From NCBI RefSeq assembly GCF_910592395.1, contig NC_088317.1, positions 2,108,001 through 2,172,000 of the forward strand: a stretch of 64,000 bases of DNA. Direction: 5' to 3'. The notes under the pieces are model-generated. The model was not told where the DNA came from. It saw nothing but the letters and a program-made list of their open reading frames with translations, and searched no databases. The first letter of the stretch is position 1. Every line of letters begins with the position of its first letter. Source of the stretch: Lineus longissimus (lineage: Eukaryota > Nemertea > Pilidiophora > Heteronemertea > Lineidae). Shown here piece by piece: positions 34,991 to 47,582 of the stretch. The position numbers and the translations under genes are program-made.

Positions 34991-35160
34991 AGTAACCTTC
35001 AATCTGCCTGGAGACTGAATATTTCCATCAGCGACCAGTGGTTCAGAGAGAGTATCCTTCGATCTGCCTGGAGACTGAATATTTCCATCAGCGACCAGTG
35101 GTTCAGAGAGAGTATCCTTTGATCTGCTTGGAGAGTGAATATTTCTATCAGCGACACCTG
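34991..35160. repeat. 60-bp triplicate repeat at the end of each unit
   Basis: Three direct copies of a ~60-bp segment (AGTATCCTTCGATCTGCCTG, GAGACTGAATATTTCCATCA, GCGACCAGTGGTTCAGAGAG) occur here. The same triplet lies in units 2 (about 42590), 3 (about 49868) and 4 (about 58280), so it predates the unit duplications. The third copy is shortened and more diverged. Confidence 0.85.
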
Positions 35161-35580
35161 ATTACAAATAAGGGATGTCTATTGCGACCACATTCCTAGC
35201 GTCGGTCAAATGGAAAAGGTAGCAGGTCGCACCATTTATGACAACATTAAGTTTGTTAAACTTACTAGCTGTCGTTCAGCGACAACTTATTTCAAGTAAG
35301 GGACGTTTATGAAAGAACTATCTGACATGATAGCAGCCCGAGTTTAAGCATCAGATGTCGATAGCACTTCCATTCAAAGTCTAACAATAAAACTGGCTCG
35401 ACGACCGATTTTAGTCGCCGGAAACTATTATCGGTAAAACGTGAAATCATGATTCAATCGATAACATCGACAATGCTAAGTAGCAATAGTAACTGTGATG
35501 AATAATCAGATAAAATGGGTTTTACTCGACATACCAAATATTTCTAAAATCTCAGTTTTTGTGGGCTGAACTTCAACCCC
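35161..35580. other. non-coding spacer at the end of unit 1
   Basis: No coding signal is seen. It contains inverted motifs such as AAGTTTGTTAAACTTACTAG and is repeated at the end of units 2-4. Confidence 0.5.
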
Positions 35581-37754
35581 CTAGAAGAAAACGGGGAAGA
35601 AGAAGGACAGGAGGGCAGTGGTGGTTCCTCCAACCAGACTCAGCAGGTTACCAAACTTTGGGATGGTCTCGGCCACGAACAAGATCGCACACGTAAAGAG
35701 TGTTCGTATTACGATTCTCTTGATGCCAATTTCTGAAAGAAATGAGGACCTACCATCTTGAATTGTCCAATGCTTTCGGAAAGGTTATTTTTATGTGCTC
35801 ACATGGGAAAGAGAGATCCCTCAAGAACAACCCTGAGTTTGAACTTGAGAATGAATGTTCAGGCAGCGTTGAAAGTACCAGTAATCACCTGTACACTATA
35901 AAACATTAGGTACTTAGGTACTTACTTTGTGGTACTTTCAGCGCTCCATTAATTTCCTGTAGCACTGGGTTGATGACGATAACGAACTCAAAGAGTATGT
36001 GCAAAGTTAGAAGAATCTGTGCGACGTAGAGAAGTGGTCCATTGGCAACCTTGTACAGGGAGGCTATAACGTTGTCGTCTACCCCGCTGCCCAAGACTAC
36101 GTACCCCGCCACGGCGACTGGTAAATACATACAAAGAACCACTGAAAAAAGAGAGCAACATATCGGCATTGCAAAATAAAGGTAAATTAATTTATCATTT
36201 GTCAAATTAATTTATAGGAGTAAGAGACACAGCAGAATGCCAATGCCAGACAGCAGTGCAAACACCAACGCACATCCTACAGGACTGTCCCCTGTACCAG
36301 GATTTACGAAATAGATTCTGGCCAAAGGACACGAAGGTCGAAGAAAAGCTGTGGGGAACACAGCCGGACCTTCGGGCGACAAGCCGCTTCATCTCCGCCA
36401 CAGGACTGAGGTTATAGTACTTAGGCAGGTTGAACGCTGAAGAAGAAAGAAGAAATTTGTCATCCCTGAAACAACAGAAAACTGACCAATTTGGATATTA
36501 GGTCAGGGCTTTGTTTTGTAGTGGACAGCGCAGCGCACCTGGGACAGGTTCAACGTAAGACTATTTCAGAGAAGGGAATCTGATAGATAAAAGGTGACTT
36601 TGGCGACTCTACTCTTGGTCTCTATGCTGTTATGAGAACGACTCCTTTCGATAAGCACCACCAATGTGGCGTTGATTTAACCCACATGTGTAAGCGATGT
36701 ATACGGATTTGGAGAACTTGTCCTGTTCCTTCATGTCGTGTTTTATGGACAACAGGACAGGGTGGTTTCCGGAGGCGAAGAATATGGTCCCCAGTGACAT
36801 CAGGGCAGGCTTAATCTCGACAGGGTTGTGGTACGCCTCGATCAAGTCCCTCGCCATAATGATTTTGGCGACTATGCAGATGCAGGCGATTGCGGTAGAT
36901 GCCAAGGCTGCGATTGCGATGTGCCTGTGGAAGGTGGATGAAAGCATGGTCAGGGATCTGAAGTTGATAAATCGACTAACACGGTGCCTAGTTGAATGAA
37001 TATACCGCCTACAGGCCACAATCGACTCACCCGAATCTTTACTCCAACGAATTTTAGAGGGGTGAAATGCACTCCTTACACCCCTTAATTTCACCAGCCA
37101 CAAAATATCGGGCTGGTCTGGTCTGTTTCCAGAAATCTATTCCCGACGCAACAGGGTATTGGTTAGACACCGTGACTAAATTCCTCCCAGAATATGACCA
37201 TTTGCTGGAAAGCTCTCTTCTTCTTTTCTTTCTGCAAAATTCTGAGTCAGCACGGGGGTCAGTACTAAAGTACATTTGGTTTCAACATTGTCTGTATCTT
37301 TGCCTCTTTCAATAATTTTGACTCTGGTTAGATCTTCATTTATGAAATATCTGCAAAATATAGCTAGAGCCATTGGACAATATGGGAAGAGCAAAATCAC
37401 AAGGAAAGCAAGTAATTTCCTCACCACATGTCCTTTGGACTCTCAAGCCAAGTGGGAGGCGTGAGAACAGCCACGATGATGATCATCCAATAGCAGAACG
37501 ACACGTGTACACCGACGTCAGCGAGCAGTTCCTGAATCATTTCCGCCGCTAAAAGAACGACATGCCACTGCCGGCCATGCCCCCAATGATGAACACGACG
37601 GCACCGGGAACGGTTAGGCTCTTGTGGCTGACGATATCAACCGAGTCCAGAGGATCCCCTTCATTGCGAGACCGGTTATCACTCTGTATGCTTGGCGCAA
37701 GATAGTCCGTCGAATCAGCCATTTCCGTGTCTTTAGAATTATCCTCGGCCCCAT
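35581..37754 (-). pseudogene. amino acid transporter pseudogene, unit 2
   Basis: Four defects are visible. One C is missing right after the ATG at 37754, shifting the frame. A ~1.04-kb deletion joins exon 1 to the middle of exon 3, removing helix 2 and creating a TAG after GGMAGSGMSFF. A LINE fragment sits in the intron between exons 4 and 5. The gene ends at the duplication junction inside exon 6 with an immediate TAG. Exon 4 (36686-36924) and exon 5 (35926-36141) are otherwise nearly identical to unit 1. Confidence 0.88.
36205..36461 (+). mobile_element. 5'-truncated LINE retrotransposon fragment
   Basis: The plus-strand frame to the TAG at 36415 reads AECQCQTAVQTPTHILQDCP and later FISATGL, the C-terminal zinc-knuckle-like C-x-C ... 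H ... C region of many non-LTR retrotransposon reverse-transcriptase proteins. A (GAA)n-type tail follows. It is absent from the other four units, and a short ATTTGTCA direct repeat at both ends may be the target-site duplication. It inserted after unit 2 arose. Confidence 0.75.
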
Positions 37755-38986
37755 TGTGTAATTGAAAGATTTTTCCAAACGAACGGATGTTTCTCACGAA
37801 AAACCTTTAAATCTGGACACAGTTAGCTCAATAATTGGATGCCCACTAGAATATGAAAGAAGCGAAGTTGACGTCTTGATCTCAAGATGAGAACCGTACT
37901 GCTTCCGATGCTTACTGCCGAAAATATTTGGTTGCAGTTCCTTCTAAAGGGCTCATGGCAGCTCTTGCTGATTACCATTCAGGCCCTTAAACAAACATAA
38001 AAATTAAAAAATTCGATATCCACGTATGCATAATCGACCGGAAGGAAGTCTCACGTAAATTCACTTATCCCTTGTGATTGGCTCGATCAACACCGCTGAA
38101 ACAAAATTCAGAGGCTGCGATTGGCCACACGAAGGGAGTGGCTTCAGTTGAACTGCTGTTGGAAGTGTCAAATGGATATCCACGACTATCAAACAATATG
38201 GAAATCTATATGTCAAACGTAATACAATGCAAATCATATTGTCTTGAGTTTTGGCCTCCATTATCCAGCAGTGACACTCTCATGACAGTTCGTTCTATTT
38301 TATGTTTAGTTTGATACGGTAAGGCCGATCTTTCGTGAGAGAACAAGATAAGGCGAAGGTCAACTGATAAGCAGGTCACATCTGATTCGAGCGTCGTAAG
38401 AAAACAGCTATTCTTACACTTTACCAGGGAGCTTTTGGCTGATAACCAAAGGTCAGACATATACGACGTACATTGTAATGGATCATTGATTAAAAGTGAA
38501 TGACCAGTCTACATGTATTTTGGGGCGGTCTACACTCTCTGTTACGCTTCGAGTTCTGTTTTGTGAAATCATGTCAAATGTTTCTGGTTCAATGACCTAG
38601 ACTACCACGCATTCGTTCAAACATGGCCGACGGTTGTTCAAAACATGGCGGACGGGCGTCTGTGTTTTCTAACTTGGCCGCTAGGGTTTTTATGAGTGCA
38701 TGTCAGCTTTGATCAACGCCATGTTTTTCTAATTTGTGAGAGTAGTAACGGGAGATTATGCAGGACAGACGCTCATGATAATACATGTATTTATCATGTG
38801 ATTGATAAGTGAAAATACCACCACTTTGTCCCAACTTACGGATGTATATATCTCTGGCGACCATTCCACAGAAACCATGTCATTGGCTCCCGCTCGTCCT
38901 CCCTTGAACTGGAAAATATCTTCACGACTGTTTTAGGCATGAATTTATCATGTTCCAGCAAATTCCGTTCATTCGGTTCTGTTGCG

Positions 38987-39898
38987 TTAATTCGGTGAGG
39001 CCTCCAGGCGGTATATTCCAACTCGTTCAAAGTGAATTTTGGTATCCTTCTTCGTGGTTTCAAGAAACGCAATGTGACCGTTTTTTAATTTTTGGAAATC
39101 TTTCTGCTTTTTACCTGTGATATTGTAATTACATGCAATACTTATCAATCCTAATGATGGTTCGTTATCATGACCATCCCGGGAACAACCCAATAGCAAG
39201 CCAAACATTGAAAGAAGGTTACCGGAATGCCCGCCGAATACATTAACCGTGAAAATATCATTCGCTACCGCTGCCGCAGTTAACGTTATGTACGCGTGTG
39301 GTACACGTACCTTTGAAATTGGGATCTGATACTTCGTCATGGCATAACCGCGGCTCCGCCTGTACCATTGAAAAAACAACGCACCACCTTTTATCAAAAC
39401 TGATACCAGGTCACCTCCCGGTGAAAAAAATAGGTCGAACGTTTTACTAAATTGGAGTCGTATACCATGTGTAAAACCGATAGTTATCCAACGACCAGTT
39501 ATATTATATACAGTGGTGTACACCGTGGTTATCAGCAGTTTATCGAATTTCGAACAGCCAATGACAGCTTTTCCATTGGTGCCAAATTGCCCGTAAAGTG
39601 CAAACAAATGACGTTGGACTTGCACTTGAAGACATGTTTCAGAGATCGGTAAGATACAGTGACCTTTGATTTCACCCGTGACGTAGTTATACAGATAAAA
39701 GCTAAAAACACTCCCTTCCTCTTTTAAAAGGATCAGATACTTTCCAGTTTTCGTAAACCACATTTCATAATTCACAGCAAGGAATGCCGTTTTGTATAAT
39801 AGTACGTAATTTACACCTACCGATCGATAAACTTGAAGCTTACCGATTGGAGACTCATCGTTTTGTATAAGAGACACCAGCTCACCAGATAATGGCAT
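38987..39898 (-). CDS. ~306-codon ORF, unit 2
   Basis: The frame has 303 codons from ATG 39898. Compared with unit 1 it has a short in-frame difference near the C-terminus (DNEPSLG in place of DNERKKTLLG, three codons fewer) and a handful of replacements (for example ESPIGK kept, VRVPHAY for VRVSHAY). The frame is intact. The alternative-frame tail ends at the same GTAAGT donor (38840). Confidence 0.5.
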   Translation of the reverse strand: MPLSGELVSLIQNDESPIGKLQVYRSVGVNYVLLYKTAFLAVNYEMWFTKTGKYLILLKEEGSVFSFYLYNYVTGEIKGHCILPISETCLQVQVQRHLFALYGQFGTNGKAVIGCSKFDKLLITTVYTTVYNITGRWITIGFTHGIRLQFSKTFDLFFSPGGDLVSVLIKGGALFFQWYRRSRGYAMTKYQIPISKVRVPHAYITLTAAAVANDIFTVNVFGGHSGNLLSMFGLLLGCSRDGHDNEPSLGLISIACNYNITGKKQKDFQKLKNGHIAFLETTKKDTKIHFERVGIYRLEASPN

Positions 39899-40279
39899 AA
39901 AGAAATAGTCATATTTACCTATGGTGAACGGAGGCAGAATGGATCCTCTGCTGTGAAGATTATAACGAAGGGACGGGAAGTTCTTTGGAGAGAATGCATG
40001 CAGTTGTAATAACTGTTAAACGTCACCGATAGCTTTGACTTTGAATGCGATGGAAAGATTCCCTTAGGGCACATGTAACTTGCCATGTGCGACAGTACAT
40101 TTTAGCCCCGCAAATTAGGAATAGTCTGGCTTGATTGAAGAATCCCATGTCGACAACCGTCGTACTGCCGAGCAGTTGTCCTGAACATTCCCGAGCATAA
40201 ATTATGACACGCGAAGTTTGCCGATTGCATCATGACTAACTGACTCGAGAGAAGCATCGCCGCACTAAATATTTAGAGT

Positions 40280-41323
40280 CTAGACGTTAACTTCATATAA
40301 ATGAACTGATTCCAAGAGAACCTGGCGATTCTTTGAGCCGGAAACTTGAACATGGAAAATGTTGCCAAATTTGTTCAACATAATTTGTATCCATTTTGGT
40401 CGCCGTTTAAACTTAATATCAACAGTTAACTGTTGAAGTTTCATTTCTAAATTTGGGGTGATGTTTTTTGTTTGTGCGCACACAACTTGAACTGCATGCT
40501 TGATATGTACATTCAATGCAAATTTAGAAATATGCAGTGCAAATGCAATTTGAGGATTGCCCAATACATCAACAAATTTCTCATTGGGTTGCTTCAAGGT
40601 CATAATCTGATTTTGAACTTCATGCATCGGATTCAGAGAATAAAGCTTCGAAATCAGGTTGCCTGATCTCATTTGCTTTGAAGAAATGACAAGGTATTTC
40701 AAGAAGGATTGTGGAACAGTAATAGCTGAGTGAACTCCTCGCAGGTAAAACGAGTAGAGCGTAGCGAGTCTAAGGACTGTTTCAGGGCTATGTACGACTG
40801 AACTATTGAAGAGTGTCACCTCCTGGTCGCCGGCCACTGCGGAAAGCAAAGCGAAGTGTGTCTGTAGGTTGGACAATTTCGCTTTCATATTATTAAAAAT
40901 TGTAAGCTGGCTCTTCTTTGGGAGGGTTACTTTTCCGGTAAAACACCCCACTCTAAAGTCAAAAAGCACCAGTTTTCTCCTAAGTCCCATTATGTCGAAA
41001 TGGTTATAAGAAGTGAGGACAAATGTGGATTTTCTCCGATAATAAGTCGAGTTGTAGAGAACCATGAAGGCCGTTTTGTTACGATTATGCGCATAAACGA
41101 GAGTTCTGGTGTACGGTATCGGTCGTTCAGTAAAGTAAACCAATATGTAATCTAAATCCGGATTATAATTAGGCATAAAGTTGTTTTTGTATGATTCGTC
41201 GTTCATATGGAGGCGCACGTTGGGTATAAGATGCGCAGCATATTTGAATCTGTATTTCAAGAACCTTGTACCCTGTGTGTCAGTTAATAATGCATTGTAT
41301 TGAATAGTACAATATCGATTCAC
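40280..41323 (-). CDS. ~347-codon ORF, unit 2
   Basis: The frame is full length and ends in the same SVHLYEVNV. It differs from unit 1 mostly by replacements, clustered at MPNYNPDLDYILVYF (unit 1 MFHYN...VHF) and STFVLTSYNHFDIMGLRRKL (unit 1 SQFVLTSFNHFVIMGIGRKL). It is most like the unit 5 copy across the N-terminal half. Confidence 0.6.
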   Translation of the reverse strand: MNRYCTIQYNALLTDTQGTRFLKYRFKYAAHLIPNVRLHMNDESYKNNFMPNYNPDLDYILVYFTERPIPYTRTLVYAHNRNKTAFMVLYNSTYYRRKSTFVLTSYNHFDIMGLRRKLVLFDFRVGCFTGKVTLPKKSQLTIFNNMKAKLSNLQTHFALLSAVAGDQEVTLFNSSVVHSPETVLRLATLYSFYLRGVHSAITVPQSFLKYLVISSKQMRSGNLISKLYSLNPMHEVQNQIMTLKQPNEKFVDVLGNPQIAFALHISKFALNVHIKHAVQVVCAQTKNITPNLEMKLQQLTVDIKFKRRPKWIQIMLNKFGNIFHVQVSGSKNRQVLLESVHLYEVNV

Positions 41324-41379
41324 TTTTTGAATGACTTATTTTTCGTTTTTTTTTATATATTTCAACCAGACAATACAAT

Positions 41380-41895
41380 TTACCCCCTTACAGTACATCG
41401 TGTCCTTTCCCAGCCACGGTACGTGTGACAATCCACGTACAACGAATGCCAAACGTTGAACCGACGCATTGAGTGGAGATGCCCGCGTCCCCAGCAAATG
41501 TCCGACCAGAAAGGCACCCGATCAATACTGAGAGACGGGGACAGATTGCTGTAGCAATACCATATCGAGTACCTAGCCCAGGATAGGGTGAGCTTGAGGA
41601 AGAATGTGGCCGACTTCGGTGCAGTGCACAGATGATACTGACCCTTGTTAAAATCTTCACCAATAACGTTGGACGTAATTGTACGGATTGGCCTGCACCT
41701 GCCCACAATAAACATGCGTATTATTGAAGTTGGGTCTCCAAGAAAAAACACACACCAATATGCGCATATATAGCATGGCATTGCCACACTGGTCTCTCGT
41801 GCACTTTTCGACGGAACCCCAAACCCCTTGGTATAGGGGTCTGAAGCCCTCCGGTGTTGCATGCCGCTGTTCGTGTAACTCATATATCTAACCAA
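41380..41895 (-). other. conserved open region, unit 2 (unassigned)
   Basis: Homologous to the unit 1 segment at 33805-34302. It carries an 18-nt insertion at about 41757-41774 that leaves all frames unchanged, and it lost the GTAAGA donor-like site near its 5' end (GGTTAGA instead). Confidence 0.3.
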
Positions 41896-41994
41896 AATGC
41901 CTGGACCAAATAAGTTCTTTGATTGTGCTTTATTGTATTATTACTTGTGTACATTTTACAAAGTTGGAACTCAATAAAGACTGAAGTTTAAATT

Positions 41995-42291
41995 TTAGTC
42001 GAAGATTTGAGGGGGTATTTTTGCTTCATGATTCTTGAACTTTACCTTCTTTTGGTAACCGTGACTCCCTTCAAACGCCAATGCCTCCTCCTTCCTCATG
42101 CACGTCCCCTTCTTCATGCTCAACTGACAACATAAGTCACCGTCATTTCGGTAAGCGATGAAGGTTGAACAGGCCGGTTTTCTCCCACAGAGTATCGTAC
42201 ATTTTATGAGGGAAATAACGAATTGTCTCCCTAGATCGGGCTCTAGCAAAATCATGTCTGAGGCGAGTCTGCTGAATATTCCCTGCATCAT
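41995..42291 (-). CDS. PAN/apple-like exon, unit 2
   Basis: The 98-codon frame keeps all cysteines of the unit 1 exon. Replacements are few (GDLCCQL for GELCCQL; MMQGIF at the start). The frame ends earlier than in unit 1 through a base change after IFD, beyond the likely donor. Confidence 0.45.
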   Translation of the reverse strand: MMQGIFSRLASDMILLEPDLGRQFVISLIKCTILCGRKPACSTFIAYRNDGDLCCQLSMKKGTCMRKEEALAFEGSHGYQKKVKFKNHEAKIPPQIFD

Positions 42292-43173
42292 TTGGCATCG
42301 TGTTCAGATGATCGGTTAGAACTAATCGTCATATTCGACTAAAAGTAAAATCATTGTCATTTCCATTCAATTCCAAGTGATAACCACCCTAGAGAATCAA
42401 TTCCCCAGATTGCCGAGAATCAGGCAGGCCTTCCAGTTTGCCGAGCTCGCCTGTCCTGGTGATAATACGCAGATCTGTACAATTTCTGCAAAGATGTACT
42501 AGATACTAATGCACGTGATACCTAAGAACATCGTCCAATAATTGGGATTATCAGATTACCTTGCCGGGCAGCAAGGTCCTCTTAGTAACCTTCAATATGC
42601 CTGGAGACTGAATATTTCCATCAGCGAGCAGTGGCTCAGAGAGAGTATCCTTCGATCTGCCTGCAGACTGAATATTTCCATCAGCGACCAGTGGTTCAGA
42701 GAGAGTATCCTTTGATCTGCTTTGAGAGTGAATATTTCTATCAGCGACACCTGATTACAAATAAGGGACGTCTATTGCGACCACATCCCTTGCGTCGGTC
42801 AAATGGAAAAGGTAGCAAGTCGCACCATTTATGACAACATTAAGTTTGTTAAACTTACTAGCTATCGTTCAGCGACAACTTATTTCAAGTAAGGGACGTT
42901 TATGAAAGAACTATCTGACATGATAGCAGCCTGAGTTTGAGCATCAGACGTCGATAGCACTTCCATTCAAAGTTTAACAATAAAACTGGCTCGACGACCG
43001 ATTTTAGTCGCCGGAAACTATTATCGGTAAAACGTGAAATCATGATTCAATCGATAACATCGACAATGCTCAGTAGCAATAGTACTGTGATGAATAATCA
43101 GTTAAAATGGGTTTTACTCGAACATACCAAGTATTTCTAAAATCTCAGTTTTTGTGGGCTGAACTTAAATCCC

Positions 43174-45050
43174 CTAGAAGAAAACGGGGAAGATTAAGGA
43201 CAGGAGGGCAGTGGTGGTTCCTCCAACCAGACTCAGCAGGTTACCAAACTTTGGGATGGTCTCGGCCTCGAACAAGATCGCACACGTAAAGAGTGTTCGT
43301 ATTACGATTCTCTTGATGCCAATTTCTGAAAGAAATGAGGACCTACCATCTTGAATTGTCCAATGCTTTCGGAAAGGTAATTTTTATGTGCTCACATGGG
43401 AAAGATAGATCCTGAAGAACAACCCTGAGTTTGAACTTGAGAATGAATGTTCAGGCAGCGTTGAAAGTAATCACATGTGCACTATAATACATTAGGTACT
43501 TAGGTACTTACTCTGTGGTACTTTCAGTGCTCCTTCGATTTCCTGTAGCACTGGGTTGATGACGATAACGAACTCAAAGAGTAGGTGCAAGGATAGAAGA
43601 ATCTGTGCGACGTAGAGAAGTGGTCCATTGGCAACCTTGTACAGGGAGGCTATAACGTTGTCGTCTACCCCGATGCCCAAGACTACGTACCCCGTCACGG
43701 TGACTGGTAAATACATACAAAGAACCACTGAAAAAAGAGAGCAACATATCGGCATCATCCCTGAAACAACAGAAAACTGACCAATTTTGATATTAGGTCA
43801 GGGCTTGGTTTTGTAGTGGACAGCGCAGCGCTCCTGGGACAGGTTCAACGTAAGACTATTTCAGTGAAGGGAATCTGATAGATAAAAGGTGACTTTGGCG
43901 ACTCTACTCTTGGTCTCTATGCTGTAATGAGAACGACTCCTTCCGGTAAGCACCACCAATGTGGCGTTGATTTAAACCACATGTGTAAGCGATGTATACG
44001 GATTTGGAGAACTTGTCCTGTTCCTCCATGTCGTGTTTTATGGACAACAGGACAGGGTGGTTTCCGTAGGCGAAGAATATGGTCCCCAGTGACATCAGGG
44101 CAAGCTTAATCTCGACAGGGTTGTGGTACGCCTCGATCAAGTCCCTCGCCATAATGATTTTGGCGACTATGCAGACGCAGGCGATTGCGATAAATGCCAA
44201 GGCTGCGATTGCGATGTGCCTGTGGAAGGTGGATATAAGCATGGTCAGGGATCTGAAGTTGATAAATCGACTAACACGGTGCCTAGTTGAATGAATATAC
44301 CGCCTACAGGCCACAATCGACTCGCCCGAATCTTTACTCTAACGAATTTTAGAGGGGTGAAATGCACTCCTTACACCCCTTAATTTCACCAGCCACAAAA
44401 TATCGGGCTGGTCTGGTCTGTTTCTAGAAATCTATTCCCGACGCAACAGGGTATTGGTTAGACACCGTGACTAAATTCCCCCAAGAATATGACCATTTGC
44501 TGGAAAGCTCTCTTCTTCTTTTCCTTCTGCAAAATTCGAAGTCAGCACGGGGTCAGTACTAAAGTACATTTGGTTTCAACATTGTCTGTATCTTTGCCTC
44601 TTTCAATAATTTTGACTCTGGTTAGATCTTCATTTAATGAAATATCTGCAAAATATAGCTAAAGCCATTGGACAATATGGGAAGAGCAAAATCACAAGGA
44701 AAGCATGTAATTTCCTCACCACATATCCTTTGGACTCTAGAGCCAAGTGGGAGGCGTGAGAACAGCCACGATGATGATCATCCAATAGCAGAACGACACG
44801 TGTACACCGACGTCAGCGAGTAGTTCCTGAATCATTTCCGCCGCTAAAAGAACGACATGCCACTGCCGGCCATGCCCCCAATGATGAACACGACGGCACC
44901 GGGAACGGTCAGGCTCTTGTGGCTGACGATATCAACCGAGTCCAGAGGGTCCTCTTCATCGCGAGACCGGTTATCACTCTGTATGCTTGGCGCAAGATAG
45001 TCCGTCGAATCAGCCATTTCCATGTCTTTCGAATTATCCTCGGCCCCCAT
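43174..45050 (-). pseudogene. amino acid transporter pseudogene, unit 3
   Basis: The start codon and exon 1 frame are intact, but the shared deletion joins exon 1 to exon 3 and puts TAG after GGMAGSGMSFF. Exon 2 is absent. Exons 4, 5 and the truncated exon 6 remain; a PGY-type glycine region reads TVTGYVVLGIGVDD. Exon 6 is changed to SLIFPVFF before the junction stop. Confidence 0.88.
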
Positions 45051-46289
45051 TGTGTAATTGAAAGATTTTTCCAAAGGAACAGATGTTTCTCACGAAAAAC
45101 CTTTAAATCTGGACACGTTTAGCTCAATAATTGGATGCCCACCAGAATATGAAAGAAGCGAAGTTGAAGTCTTGATTTCAAGATGAGAACCGTACTGCTT
45201 CCAATGCGATGTTTACTGCCGAAAATATTTGGTTGCAGTTTCTTCTAAAGGGCTCATGGCAGCTCTTGCTGATTACCATTCAGGCCCTTAAACAAACATA
45301 AAAATTAAAAAAATTCGATATCCACGTATGCACAATCGACCGGAAGGAAGTCTCACGTAAATTCACTTATCCCTTGTGATTGGTTCGATCAACACCGCTG
45401 AAACAAAATTAGGAGGCTGCGATTGGCCACACGAAGGGAGCGGCTTCAGTTGAACTGCTGTTGGAAGTGTCCAATGGATATCCACGACTATCAAACAATA
45501 TGGAAATCTATATGTCAAACGTAATACAACGCAAATCATATTGTCTTGAGTTTTGGCCTCAATTATCCAGCAGTGACACTCTCATGACAGTTCGTTCTAT
45601 TTTATGTTTAATTTGATACGGTAAGGCCGATCTTTCGTGAGAGAACAAGATAAGGCGAAGGTCAAATGATAAGCAGGTCACATCTGATTCGAGCGTCGTT
45701 AGAAAAACAGTTATTCTTACACTTTACCAGGGAGCTTTTGGCTGATAACCAAAGGTCAGACATATACGACGTACATTGTAATGGATCATTGATTAAAAGT
45801 GAATGACCAGTCTACATGTATTTTGGGGCGGTCTACACTCTCTGTTACGCTTCGAGTTCTGTTTTGTGAAATCATGTCAAATGTTTCTGGTTCAATGACC
45901 TAGACTACCACGCATTCGTTCAAACATGGCCGACGGTTGTTCAAAACATGGCGGACGGGCGTCTGTGTTTTCTAACTTGACGGCTAGGGTTTTTATGAGT
46001 GCATGTCAACTTTGATCAACGCCATGTTTTTCTAATTTGTGAGAGTAGTAACGGGAGATTATGCAGGACAGACGCTAATGATAATACATGTATTTATCAT
46101 GTGATTGATAAGTGAAAATACCACCACTTTGTCCCAACTTACGGATGTATATATCTCTGGCGACCATTCCACAGAAACCATGTCATTGGCTCGCGCTCGT
46201 CCTCCCTTGAACTGGAAAATATCTTCACGACTGTTATAGGCATGAATTTATCATGTTCCAGCAAATTCCGTTCATTCGGTTCTGTTGCG

Positions 46290-47207
46290 TTAATTCGGTG
46301 AGGCCTCCAGGCGGTATATTCCAACTCGTTCAAAGTGAATTTTGGTATCCTTCTTCGTGGTTTCAAGAAACGCAATGTGACCGTTTTTTAATTTTTGGAA
46401 ATCTTTCTGCTTTTTACCTGTGATATTGTAATTACATGCAATACTTATCAATCCTAATGATGGTTCGTTGTCATGACCATCCCGGGAACAACCCAATAGC
46501 AAGCCAAACATTGAAAGAAGGTTACCGGAATGCCCGCCGAATACATTAACCGTGAAAATATCATTCGCTACCGCTGCCGCAGTTAACGTTATGTACGCGT
46601 GTGGTACACGTACCTTTGAAATTGGGATCTGATAATTCGTCATGGCATAACCGCGGCTCCGCCTGTACCATTGAAAAAACAACGCACCACCTTTTATCAA
46701 AACTGATACCAGGTCACCTCCCGGTGAAAAAAATAGGTCGAACGTTTTTCTAAATTGGAGTCGTATACCATGTGTAAAACCGATAGTTATCCAACGACCA
46801 GTTATATTATATACAGTGGTGTACACCGTGGTTATCAGCAGTTTATCGAATTTCGAACAGCCAATGACAGCTTTTCCATTGGTGCTAAATTGCCCGTAAA
46901 GTGCAAACAAACGACGTTGGACTTGCACTTGAAGACATGTTTCAGAGATCGGTAAGATACAGTGACCTGTGATTTCACCCGTGACGTAGTTATACAGATA
47001 AAAGCTAAAAACACTCCCTTCCTCTTTTAAAAGGATCAGATACTTTCCAGTTTTCGGGAACCACATTTCATAATTCACAGCAAGGAATGCCGTTTTGTAT
47101 AATAGTACGTAATTTACACCTACCGATCGATAAACTTGAAGCTTACTGGTTGGAGACTCATCGTTTTGTTTAAGAGACACCAGCTCACCAGATAATGGCA
47201 TAAACAA
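46290..47207 (-). CDS. ~306-codon ORF, unit 3
   Basis: The frame is intact (305 codons with two extra at the start). It shares DNEPSLG with unit 2, but ESPTSKLQV with unit 4, so its two halves group with different units. Replacements include WFPKTGK for WFTKTGK and LQFRKTFD for LQFSKTFD. Confidence 0.5.
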   Translation of the reverse strand: MFMPLSGELVSLKQNDESPTSKLQVYRSVGVNYVLLYKTAFLAVNYEMWFPKTGKYLILLKEEGSVFSFYLYNYVTGEITGHCILPISETCLQVQVQRRLFALYGQFSTNGKAVIGCSKFDKLLITTVYTTVYNITGRWITIGFTHGIRLQFRKTFDLFFSPGGDLVSVLIKGGALFFQWYRRSRGYAMTNYQIPISKVRVPHAYITLTAAAVANDIFTVNVFGGHSGNLLSMFGLLLGCSRDGHDNEPSLGLISIACNYNITGKKQKDFQKLKNGHIAFLETTKKDTKIHFERVGIYRLEASPN

Positions 47208-47582
47208 ATAGTCGTATATACCTATGGTGAACGGAGGCAGAATGGATCCTCTGCTGTGAAGATTATAACGAAGGGACGGGAAGTTCTTTGGAGAGAATGC
47301 ATGCAGTTGTAATAACTGTTAAACGTCACCGATAGCTTTGACTTTGAATGCGATGGAAAGATTCCCTTAGGGTACATGTAACTTGCCATGTGTGACAGTT
47401 CATTTTAGCCCCGTAAATTAGGAATAGTCTGGCTTGATTGAAGAATCCCTTGTCGGCAACCGTCGTACTGCCGAGCTGTTGCCCTGAACATTCCCGATCA
47501 TAAATTATGACACGCGAAGTTTTCCGATTGCATCATGACTAACTGACTAGAGAGAGGCATCGCCGCACTAAATATTTAGAGT

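Noticed and set aside
34990-35160. Possible CRISPR-like array (three regular repeats)
   Set aside because: The copies are contiguous with no unique spacers, in an animal genome. It is a simple triplicate.
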